A stretch of DNA of 64,000 nucleotides, taken from contig CM077150.1 in assembly GCA_039583875.1 (NCBI GenBank), forward strand, positions 52,827,451-52,891,450, written 5' to 3'. The stretch is from Platanthera guangdongensis. Its lineage: Eukaryota > Streptophyta > Magnoliopsida > Asparagales > Orchidaceae. Each line of letters starts with the position of its first letter. Position 1 is the stretch's first letter. The position numbers and the translations under genes are program-made. Positions 55,569-64,000 of the stretch are shown here, one piece after another. A model generated the notes under the pieces. That model saw nothing but the letters and a program-made list of their open reading frames with translations. It did no database searches and was not told where the DNA came from.

Positions 55569-56287
55569 TGTACAACCTCATATTCGCTGAGTCAGACCAG
55601 CAGGCGCAATGGTCAAAATTAGGCTAGCCAAAGGAGTTCCCGCCCTAAAGAATATCTCGCCCAAGTTGGCGGGAACGCTCGCCGAATCGTCGAACCCAGA
55701 TCGGCGAGCGCAACTGAATCGTCGAACGGAGATCAACGGGCCAAGATCGTCGAGCGCAGCCAATGCGCGGAACGCTTGCGCTTGCGCCAAGCTCCAATCT
55801 CAAAGGGGCTCTCGCCTATAAGCAGGCGAGAATGTTTGTGCCGGGCTCTAGACAGAAGGCTCTCAGCTCAGAGATCTCGCCGAGTGGGGCCCAAGGCCTT
55901 GGGTAAAATGTCCTAATTACCCTCAGGCAAAATTACCCCTATACCCTCAGGAAAACAGCGGGATTCGGCTATTGACAGATCAACTAGGGGCTTTTCAGTA
56001 ATCTCAGGTCAGCAAGATGCTATAAATAGACCCATAAGGGCTCCTTAGAAGGCAAGTTGTCATTATCTTCTAACTTCTAGTGCTTTCTGAGGAGCTCGTA
56101 GCCCAGCTTTTGGCTTTGGAGGGGAAGCTCTCAGAGATCTTCCAGGTGTGAGGTGGGACCTCCCTGCTGAGGCTTTGGGTCAGTCTTAGGTGCTTTGCAG
56201 CTAGTCGAGGGTTGAGGCTTGAGAGAAGTAGGTGTTGGCTGCACCCATGTTTTTGAACTCCCGTTGAGGTCATTTTTGGCTTCAACA
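55569..56287 (+). repeat. Tat-C 5' LTR (719 bp)
   Basis: It starts TGTACAACCTCATATTCG and ends GGCTTCAACA. TATAAATA is at 56022-56029. A short dyad-rich stretch near 55670-55790 has repeated AATCGTCGAACGGAGATC and CGGCGAGCGCA type motifs. Confidence 0.85.
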
Positions 56288-56291
56288 ATTC

Positions 56292-56309
56292 TGGTGCAGT
56301 GAGCGTGGA
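56292..56309 (+). other. Tat-C primer binding site, tRNA-Phe type
   Basis: TGGTGCAGTGAGCGTGGA differs at one base (A for G at position 7) from the complement of the plant tRNA-Phe 3' end. Confidence 0.7.
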
Positions 56310-56345
56310 AAGCAGCTGATACAAGAAAGCCTTGAGTTTTGTCCC

Positions 56346-57821
56346 ATGGCTGGAGGTGAAGGAGAAGGGTCTGGTTCTGGAGGCTCCCCCACCCGAGGAG
56401 AGGAAGCGATGAAGAGGATGCTGGATGAATTCAGGCGAGAAGTCTTGCAGATGATCAGCTTGGCCTTCTCGGCCAGAAGCGAGTGGGCCACACCTCAGGT
56501 TCCGATAGAGGAGGTCCCGCTCCTAGGCGAGAACGCCCCTAGACAGCGCCCGGGGAAGGAGGTCCCGGCGGAGGCTGGCGAGAGAGATGTGGCGGCGTGG
56601 GAGCTCTTCCCAGGCCAGAGCCAGCGCCCGGGCAAGGAAGCTTTGATAGACTTGGGCGAGAAGGAGACAGCGGTGTGAGAGCTTTTTCCCGGGCACGGCC
56701 TCGCGGATCGGGCCAGCCAGCCGAGGCCGCGGGACGTGCCCTCTCGCCAGGCAGGAGGCGAGAGCCCGTTCAGCGAGCTCATCATCTCAGCTCCGGTACC
56801 AGAGGGATTCCGGGATCCTGACATGTCATACTACTCGGGAAAGGATGACCCTGTACAGCACATGCAGTAGTTTGAATACGTGGTTTCGATAAGGCAGATG
56901 ACGGATGCCTTCAAGTGTCGGCTGTTCGCCATCACCCTGAAGGAGAAGGCTCGGGACTGGTTCCACCAGTTGCCAGCAAGATCAATCTACTATTTTGAGG
57001 ATCTGCGGAGAAGTTTCCTGTTGAGGTTCTCAACCTCGAAGAAGCGGAAGAAGGAGGTGGAGTGCCTGTTTGCGGTGAGGCAGAAACCGGATGAGACACT
57101 GGGTCACTATGTCGACCGGTTTCAGGAATAGATCCTCCTGGTCCAGGAGGTCCCAGGGTACGCACTGATGCTAGCCTTCACCCTAGGGCTGAGACCGGGA
57201 TTCTTTAGCATGGAGTTAAAGAGAGTCCCCCCCCCCCTCTCCTTTGAGGAGCTCATGGAGAGGGCGGCAAAGGAGATAGACTTTGAGAGAGCGAACCCAG
57301 CATTCACCAGGAAGTTGGTCAGGCTGGCGGAGAACGACGTGAAGGAACCAGCAGCAGGAAGACAGAAGGAGCCAAGGGAGCAGAGGGAGCAGAGAGAGGA
57401 AAGGAGGAGGGAAGAGACCCGAAGGCATGGGCAGCAGCAGGGATGGGTGGCCCAGGAGCCGAACAACAGGTTGGGTTGGAGGCCCCAGGAGGGTCGCCCC
57501 CAGGGCCAAGGAGGAGGCTACCAGGGGAGAGATAACTTACAGGAATCGAGGAGGTTCGACCAACCGGAGTTGAGGCAGGAGCCAAGGGGTCATGTCCCGC
57601 TGCCGTAAGAGGCCATGGAAGTGGGCAGAGGAAGAGGAGCAGGGAGAGGAGCTCGAGGAGGAAGAAGAGGAAGAGGAGAAGGAAGAAGGGGTGGGGTGGC
57701 ATTGCTCTTTTGTGACTTCCACCAGGAGGAAGGCCACGCAACGTCCACCTACCCGGAGTTCTTAGAAATGAGGGAAGCAAGAGGATCAGGGAGGCAGGAT
57801 CCGCCGGTGAGGATCGTATAA
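56346..57821 (+). pseudogene. Tat-C gag
   Basis: The start is ATG 56346 (MAGGEGEGSGSGGSP). A single frame runs through the whole region and is broken only by stops: TGA 56676, TAG 56868, TAG 57129, TAA 57606 and TAA 57819. Gag core: LIISAPVPEGFRDPDMSYY, FKCRLFAITLKEKARDWFH, LRRSFLLRFSTSKKRKKEV, DETLGHYVDRFQE. The C-terminal part is Gln, Arg and Gly rich with a run of RGRG repeats (57615-57700), then a zinc-like CDFHQEEGHATSTYPEF. The lack of frameshifts makes this the best copy for reading the family's gag. Confidence 0.87.
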
Positions 57822-58970
57822 GTGCAGCAAGGGGAGATGGAAGATAGATGTGAAGATCGGGTAGACGTGGGGACTCGGGGAGGAATCGGGGTGATTCACG
57901 GAGGAGTGGAGATTGACACAACCCGCAAGGGGAGCCTACAAACCATGTACCGAAGGGGGGTCGCCTCTACCTCCCAGGCTCCCCCACCGGAAGAAAAAAT
58001 CACTTTCTCATCGGCAGACATGCCAGACTATGAGGATTCATTCTGTGACACCCTGGTGATCCAGACGGCGGTAGAGAACTTCACAGTTTCGAGGATACTG
58101 GTGGATAATGGGAGCTCGGTCAATGTCATCTTCAAGAAGGCCTTCGATGAGATGAGGGTGGAAGGGAAGAGGATCTTGTCCTCGGACGGACCGTTGTTCG
58201 GATTCTCCGGAGAGAGGAAGGAAGTGGAAGGAGGAGTAGGGCTGCACGTGAAGTTGGGGGGCGTGTCACGAAACTGCAGATTCGTGATCGTGGACGCCCC
58301 AAGCAGCTATAACGCCATCTTTAGACGCACCCTCATCAGCGCCTTTCGCTGTGTCCCCTCCTCGTTTCACCAGTGGCTCAAGTTCAACAATGGAGGGGTG
58401 TAGGTCAGGGTAAGAGGGGACCCTAAGGTGGCAAGATAATGCTACGTTATGGCCGTTAACACCATATCGTGGATGGCAGAGGCAGGGGAGTTGGAGATGG
58501 AGATGGCGGCGCATGAAGAGGAAGTCGGAGGAGAGGAGACTAAGAAGCAGCAGGGAGGAGATGTGCAGGAGGTCCAGGGGGACGAGGAGCAGGAGAGCCC
58601 GGAAGGAGCGATGGAGGTAGAAGAACAGGAAGCAGGAGGAACTGAAGGAGAGGCCCGGAGGGGCGTAGAAGTTGAGCAGTAGTAGGAGGGGCTGGAGGAG
58701 GCAATGGAGATCGAGGAGGAGGTATAAAGGGGAGAGCTTGAGTTAGAGGAAGAGGCAAGGGTCGGTTGGGAGCAGTCGCGGCTAGAGCAGGTCGAAGAAG
58801 TGGTGGAGATGGAGGTCTTCACCAGTGTATGGCAGGTGCAAAGGGTACGGGTCAGCGGAGGCTTGAGTCCCGAGGACCGGGAGCGGGTGCGGGCCTACAT
58901 TCAAAGCAACATCGACATCTTCGCTTAGAGCGCGGCAGAAATACCGGGCATCGACGCAGATGTGGCCTGC
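57822..58970 (+). pseudogene. Tat-C protease and spacer to RT
   Basis: Same frame as gag. Protease: KITFSSADMPDYEDSFCDT, RILVDNGSSVNVIFKKAFDEM (active site DNGSS), FVIVDAPSSYNAIFRRTLI. After a TAG at 58401 comes VRVRGDPKVAR-stop-CYVMAVNT, the usual Tat sequence after protease. Then an unusually acidic spacer of about 110 residues (58470-58780) rich in Glu, Gln and Gly, with further stops, then LSPEDRERVRAYIQSNIDIFA and PGIDADVAC, the lead into RT. SIRE-2 cuts it there; CCTGC (58966-58970) is the probable target site. Confidence 0.85.
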
Positions 58971-60920
58971 TGTTGAGTACATTGGAATAAATGTACCTGA
59001 TTTAAAGAAGCCTCACCCTACTCATTGATATACATCATGGTGTATTTGATGTATTTTGAGTTACCTTGTGCAGGTTAAGTAATTGCAGGGAAAGCTGAAA
59101 AGTTTCTAAGTCCATGTGTCGACACCCAGAAGAAAAGTGTCGGCACTTAAGAAGACTTGTGTCGACACCCAGAGAAGCAGTGTCGATACTTGGAGTGATT
59201 GTGTCGACACCAGAAATGCAGAGTCGACACTAGAAGGAAAGTGTCGACACATACAGGCTGTGTCGACACTCAATGAAGAAATGTCCAGAGAAGCTGTGTC
59301 GACACTTAGAAGCAGTGTCGACACCCAGAGGAACTTTGTCGACATCAGAAAGTGTCGACACTAGGAGGCTGTGTCGACACTCAGCAAAACATCAACAAAG
59401 TTCAAGTACAAGTGTGGACACTAGGAGGTTGTGTCGACACTCAGCAAACTTCAACAGAGTTTAAGTATAAGTGTCGTCATAATGAAGAATGTGTCGACAC
59501 ACAGCAAAAGTCTCAACACATGAAGAAAGTGTCGACACTAGGAGGCTGTGTCGACACTCAGCAAATTTAAATGAAGTCTAAGTACAAGTGTCGACACAAA
59601 GGAGATGTGTCGACACTCAGCAAAAGTATCAACACTGAAGGCATGTGTCAACACCAAGAAGATGTGTCGACACTTAACAAGTTCAACACAAGAAGATGTG
59701 TCGACACAAAGGAGTTGTGTCGACACTTACAAGAAATCAACTAAGTATCAAAGAAGAAGGACTTTTGTCGCCACACAGGATCAGTGTCAACACATGTTGA
59801 AGAAGCAGTGTCGAGAAGTAATTTCTACAACACAAGGAGTTGTGTCGACACCATGAAGGCTAGTGTCGACACTTAGTCTACTTGTGTCGACACTTGGTCT
59901 ATAAGTGTCGACACTTAAAGACTGACTGTCTCGACACTTTCAGACAGTTACAGAGAATTCATGAAGTGACTGGATGACTTGACAGGTGCCATTCCAGCCG
60001 GTCTACTGCAACTGTCAGAGATGTCAAAAAGCTGTTAGGGATCGGATTAGCCGGTCACCATGAAGAAAGCCTATATAAAGGCTTATTCTGTCAACAGAAA
60101 AAGATGATTAACACATCAAAGAGGATAAACAACAATCAATTGAAGTGATCAGAAGATCTAAGAAGTTGGAGAGAGAGAGAGCTCCTTCTAAGAAGACAGC
60201 TGTGGAACCAGGCTGTGAAGAAAAGTTTCAGATTGAGATCTGATTCTTAAGTTAGCAGTGATTGAAGATCAGCTGCATAGAGACTCAACCCTATTGTGTT
60301 CTAAATTCAAGAAGCTTTGAAGGAAGCCAAGGAAGGTTGATCTCAGCAAAGTTCTTCCAAGAACTCATCAAGAAACCTGTCAACTCTTCTCTCTTATTCT
60401 GAGTTGTAGGTTTATACATTGTAATTTTAATTTCTTGTAGGATCCTAAGGGATCTGAGTTGTAAGCCTGAAATTATAAAGGCTGAGTGGTAGGGCCTGTG
60501 TTCCTGAGTGTAGGAGATTGATTTCTCTGAGTGTAGGCCTTGTTGAGGGCTGAGTGTAGGCCTTGTTGAAGGCTGAGTGTAGGTCTTGGTGAAGACTGAG
60601 TGGTAGGGCTTTGAGCCTGAGTTGTAGGAACCTATTTGGGTTTCTGAGTGTAAGATCTGAGGATCTGAGGAATAGTGGAGAAGTTTGGCCGAATCTAGTA
60701 CACTACTAGATAGGCGAAGGGGGAAAGTGGATGTACCCAGACCTTGGGGAACCACTATAAAATCTATGTGTTCTTTGTGTGTGCTTTATTCTGTGATTGT
60801 TGTGCTGTATTGCTGTGAAGAATTGATTATAATTCTGTGATTCTGCCTAAAAGTTTAAAAAGATTAAAGTCACCTATTCACCCCCCCCCCCCTCTAGGTG
60901 ATTAGGTACAATTTCTTTCA
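58971..60920 (+). repeat. SIRE-2 5' LTR (1950 bp)
   Basis: It starts TGTTGAGTACATTGG and ends ATTTCTTTCA. TATATAAA is at 60072-60079. It shares with SIRE-1 the opening (AATGTACCTGATTT), GTACCCA...GGGGAACCACTATAAA and the C-run with CTAGGTG near the end. Frames inside are not genes. Confidence 0.9.
59110..59940 (+). repeat. GTGTCGACAC palindrome array in SIRE-2 LTR
   Basis: About twenty exact copies and about ten one- or two-base variants of the 10-base palindrome GTGTCGACAC are spaced irregularly, often about 20-30 bases apart, upstream of the TATA box. Spacers such as ACTAGGAGGCT and ACTCAGCAAA also recur. Confidence 0.95.
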
Positions 60921-60922
60921 AG

Positions 60923-60938
60923 TGGTATCAGAGCCAGG
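60923..60938 (+). other. SIRE-2 primer binding site (initiator Met tRNA)
   Basis: TGGTATCAGAGCCAGG, an exact initiator-Met type site, two bases after the LTR. Confidence 0.9.
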
Positions 60939-61012
60939 TTACTCAAAAAGGACATAATAGTTTGAGTAAAAATCCGGTTGGCAGATTCAGTATACTCAAG
61001 AAAATCAAGAAA

Positions 61013-63025
61013 ATGGGTTCAACAGAAAATCACAAAGAACTAGGATCCATGAAGTTGTCAATCTGTAGAAAGGAGATTTTTGGCATCTGGAAAGAAAGGG
61101 TTAGAATATTTATGGAAGCTTCTGACCCTAGAATTTATATTACTGTCAAAGAAGGGTCATATGTGCCTATGAAAGTATCAGTGCTGGATGCAAATCAAAG
61201 AACTCCAAAAGACTATTCTGAAATGACCAAGGATGAGATTATTCTGGCCACCATGGACAAGAGGGCCCAGAATATAATTGTAAGTGCAATAGATGATGCC
61301 ACATTCCAAAATTTGATTCACTGTAAAACATCAAAGGAAATGTGGGACACACTGATAGTGTACATGGAGGGCTCTGAAGAAGTTAGACAGGACAGAAAGT
61401 CTTTACTAAATCAGGAGTATGAAAGTTTCAGACAAGGCAGGTCTGATAGTATAATAGAATGCTACAAGAAATTCTATAGGATTGTCAATGAGTTGATGTC
61501 TTATGGAAGAGAATTCAGCAACTATGAGCTGAATGATAAGTTCTTGAGATCCCTAACTAAAGACTGGGATACTAAGATTTGTGTCATAAGGGAAATGGCC
61601 AAATTAGCAGACATTCCTCCTCCAACATTGTTTGGAAAACTGTTATCCTATGAGATGCAGTTAATGGTAAGGAAGGAGGAGGAGAAGACTACAAGAATTG
61701 AGCACAAAGAAAGAGCTGTGGCATTCAAGACAAAAGCCACTAGGAAATATAAAAGTAAGTCTCCATCTCCACCTCCAAAAGTTGTTGAGACTGAGACAGA
61801 TGAGATAGAAAGCAAGAATTCTGAAAGCAGTGAGAGTGATGAGGACTTTGCAGCTTTCACAAGACATTTTCAGAAGTTCCTAAAGAAGAAACAGTGGAGG
61901 TCTAAGCCATCCACTTCACAGAAGTCATCAAAGAATGACAGGAGAAAGCTCAAGTCAAGTAGAACTATATCTTCAAAGATAGTTTGTTATTGTTATAACA
62001 GACAGGGACATGTTGTTGCTGACTGTCCAGAGAAGAGGAAAGAGTCAACTGATAAGAAGAAGACTCAGATCAAGGGCAAAAAGGAAAGGTCCTTTGTAGC
62101 TAAGAAGGACAAAAGTCTGTCTGATATGTCTTCTTCAGAAACTGATTCAGAAGCTGAAGCTTATATTGGACTGTTTGCTGAAGAAGAGGAAGAGGAGTTC
62201 ATCCAGTTAATGAACTCTATATATGAGCATGAGGACACTCAGTGCCAGGGACTGATGGCCTTATCAGAAGGGGACAAAATCCAGGATCAGCCTGGACCTA
62301 GTCAGGTACTAAATTGTTCTGCTGATTCAATTTCTAGTACTGGTTCAGAATCAGATTCATCAGCATCAAGTGATGAGAGTGAATTTGAATCTGAAGGAGA
62401 CATTCATCAATTAATTGATGAATATAGGGTAGTGTTGGAAGCTTTGAAGAAAAGCAAATCCTTGACCAAGAGTAAGGCTAAGGAGATTGCTAATCTCAAA
62501 GTGGCTGCAACAGATTTTGATAAGTTGCTTGATCAGAAACTAAATGAAATATCCAGACTGAAGAACATTAATGTTATTCAGATGGGGATTATTACATTCA
62601 AGAATGATCAAATCAGAAATCTGGAGATTAGTCTTCAGAAAGAGAGAGATATTGTTGCAAGGTTTTCTAAACCAAAGTCTGTTCTACCTTTGATAGATGA
62701 GTTCATTTCTCAAAAAGGTAAAACTGGATTGGGGTTTACTAAACCTGCCAGGACTGTTCAGTCTAAGTCTAAGGGCAAAGCCCCTGTACTCAACAAAAAG
62801 CCTGCTGAAGATAAAACAGTCAGGGTTGTACCTAAACAAAGGTACAACAGATTTGAGTGCTGGTACTGTGGCAAGATATGCCACTTTGCCATACACTGTT
62901 GGCACAATTCAAGTGCTAAAGTGAGTAGCAATCCGCCTGCTAGAAAAGCTACATGTAGTTTTGTTAAGAGGCAAACTAACCAGCACCAAGGACCCAAGAA
63001 TTCTTTGGGTTCTAAGGTTAACTAA
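61013..63025 (+). CDS. SIRE-2 gag, intact
   Basis: ATG at 61013 (MGSTENHKELGSMKLSICRK); the frame is open upstream only with TTG. It encodes 670 residues without a break. The gag domain (GIWKERVRIFMEASDPRIYI, LLNQEYESFRQGRSD, ELNDKFLRSLTKDWDTKI) is followed by an acidic region, the first knuckle (CYCYNRQGHVVADC with C-Y-C-Y where SIRE-1 has C-F-G-C; pattern CX2C not kept exactly), a coiled-coil-like stretch and the second knuckle CWYCGKICHFAIHC. It ends VN-TAA (63023-63025), followed by TCTGTTTTGCAG and pol in the same frame. Confidence 0.93.
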   Translation: MGSTENHKELGSMKLSICRKEIFGIWKERVRIFMEASDPRIYITVKEGSYVPMKVSVLDANQRTPKDYSEMTKDEIILATMDKRAQNIIVSAIDDATFQNLIHCKTSKEMWDTLIVYMEGSEEVRQDRKSLLNQEYESFRQGRSDSIIECYKKFYRIVNELMSYGREFSNYELNDKFLRSLTKDWDTKICVIREMAKLADIPPPTLFGKLLSYEMQLMVRKEEEKTTRIEHKERAVAFKTKATRKYKSKSPSPPPKVVETETDEIESKNSESSESDEDFAAFTRHFQKFLKKKQWRSKPSTSQKSSKNDRRKLKSSRTISSKIVCYCYNRQGHVVADCPEKRKESTDKKKTQIKGKKERSFVAKKDKSLSDMSSSETDSEAEAYIGLFAEEEEEEFIQLMNSIYEHEDTQCQGLMALSEGDKIQDQPGPSQVLNCSADSISSTGSESDSSASSDESEFESEGDIHQLIDEYRVVLEALKKSKSLTKSKAKEIANLKVAATDFDKLLDQKLNEISRLKNINVIQMGIITFKNDQIRNLEISLQKERDIVARFSKPKSVLPLIDEFISQKGKTGLGFTKPARTVQSKSKGKAPVLNKKPAEDKTVRVVPKQRYNRFECWYCGKICHFAIHCWHNSSAKVSSNPPARKATCSFVKRQTNQHQGPKNSLGSKVN

Positions 63026-64000
63026 TCTGTTTTGCAGGTGAGTCCAAGTGACCATGCCCCAATATGGTACTTGGACAGTGGATGTTCCAGGCACATGACT
63101 GGAACTAGGGGATTGCTAAAGGACTATACACCAATCAAGGATGGTCCTAAAGTCACCTTTGGTGGTTCTGAAAAAGGAATCATCAAAGGCTTTGGTAACA
63201 TTTCTAGCAACCTTTATTACAATTACTCAAGTGGCTTATGTTAAAGGTTTGAAACACAACCTCATTAGTATAAGTCAGCTGAGTGATTTAGGATATGACA
63301 TCTCATTTGTCAAAGATGGTTGTCATATCAGGAGGTCAAATGATCAAAAGATCATTCTGACAGGTTATAGGAAGAGAAATGTCTATTGTCTAGACATTAT
63401 GTGTGAGAACAATGTTTCTCCTGTGTGTCTTGTAGCTGATGAGAAAGTCTCTCATTGTGTCAAATGGCACAAGAGGCTAGCCCATCTTAACTACAAGACA
63501 ATTGACCAACTCTATAGTAAAGAGTTAGTGAGGAATGGTCCTCAGGTTAAGTGTATTAAAGATGGGATATGCTCAGCTTGTCAAAAGGGCAAGCAGACTA
63601 GATCCACCTTTAATAGCATTGAAAACAAAGATGTTGTGAGGTGCTTATACCTCTTGCATATGGATCTCTTTGGTCCTATGCCAGTTCACAGCCTAGGTAG
63701 GAAGGTCTACACATTTGTGGTTGTAGATGACTACTCAAGGTTTTCCTGGGTGTTCTTCCTTAGACAAAAATCTGAAACACCTAGTATCTTCTATAGTTTT
63801 GTCAAACAAATTCAGAATGAGTTAGACAGTACAGTGGTCAAAATAAGAAGTGACCATGGTACTGAATTCCAGTCTGATAGTATGACAAAGCTATGTGAAG
63901 AGTTTGGGATATTTCAGGAATTTTCTTTACCAAGAACACCTCAGCAAAATGACATTGCTGAAAGGAAAAATAGAACCTTGATTGAGGCTGGTAGAACCCT
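63026..64000 (+). pseudogene. SIRE-2 pol, N-terminal part, with one frameshift
   Basis: Protease: [19 protein letters not shown] in the gag frame. Near 63205-63220 one base is gained or two lost, and the rest is in another frame, open from 63210 to the window end: TQVAYVKGLKHNLISIS, integrase zinc region WHKRLAHLNYKTI and CSACQKGKQTRS, catalytic D in [12 protein letters not shown] and in [12 protein letters not shown], and QQNDIAERKNRTLIEAG with the catalytic E. SIRE-1 has QQNGVAE there. The run to the edge makes it likely that pol continues outside. Confidence 0.9.

Larger units (their letters stand above)
55569..58970 (+). mobile_element. Tat-C: gypsy Tat element, left part, cut by SIRE-2
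   Basis: LTR (55569-56287), tRNA-Phe-type primer site, gag, protease, spacer and the first residues of RT. It is related to Tat-B by LTR ends and gag/protease but lacks the LTR minisatellite. SIRE-2 enters at 58971 after AEIPGIDADVAC, the usual lead into Tat RT; the rest must lie beyond the right edge. Confidence 0.87.
58971..64000 (+). mobile_element. SIRE-2: Sirevirus-type Copia element, left part
   Basis: LTR, primer site, gag and the first third of pol; it continues beyond the window. Proteins are colinear with SIRE-1 but clearly diverged, and the LTR body is unrelated apart from its ends, so it is a separate family. Confidence 0.93.

Overview
The window is plant nuclear heterochromatin made almost entirely of LTR retrotransposons nested inside one another. 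I found no host gene, rRNA, tRNA or CRISPR array. The evidence for a plant is chromodomain Ty3/gypsy elements of the Tekay type, Tat-type gypsy elements with a second RNase H and minisatellites after integrase, Sirevirus-type Copia elements, and initiator-Met tRNA primer sites. I cannot name the species. Most coding regions are decayed. Names such as Tekay-A or Tat-B are my own labels, and lineage names come from protein motifs, not from a search.

Left block (1-12393): Tekay-A (minus strand, running off the left edge; LTR 3510-5606) sits in the pol of Tat-H (plus, 5607-7668). The Tat-H integrase is split by Copia-K (LTR 7669-8254). The other half of that integrase, its minisatellite and the second Copia-K LTR lie inverted at 8788-10370. 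The 5-bp target duplication CAACC on both sides shows that an inversion took place. Tat-G begins next (LTR end 10371-10667, gag to 12393).

Central nest (12394-40957): Tat-B lies in Tat-G gag. It has 1.5-kb LTRs carrying a GC-rich 48-bp minisatellite, then gag and protease, then directly a 76-bp minisatellite with no RT or integrase. Tekay-B (19155-39831, minus, TSD GAACT) lies inside that minisatellite. Tekay-B is broken by a solo Tekay LTR (22431-24741, plus, TSD GTTCC) and by a nearly intact Sirevirus, SIRE-1 (26513-35640, plus, TSD GCGCT). The LTRs of SIRE-1 differ at only three bases plus a poly-C length change. The nest is therefore four deep: Tat-G, Tat-B, Tekay-B, SIRE-1.

Right block (40958-64000): a chimeric Sirevirus LTR scrap, a Tat integrase tail with its own 3' minisatellites (probably the other end of Tat-G), a 401-bp near-perfect inverted repeat, the 3' end of a chromodomain gypsy element (Gypsy-M, LTR 42931-43989), about 1.5 kb I do not recognise, then Copia-F (minus, 46689-52908) lying in Copia-D (plus, about 46.0-55.57 kb). 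Copia-D is also cut by Tat-C (55569 onward), which is cut by SIRE-2 (58971 to the right edge).

Most worth checking: a 78-bp GT-AG intron-like segment at the gag/protease junction of Tekay-B that is exactly absent from Tekay-A; splice-acceptor-like gag/pol junctions in both Sireviruses; CpG-containing short motifs repeated in dyad form in the LTRs of four unrelated families; and a tRNA-Phe-type primer site in the Tat-B and Tat-C family.
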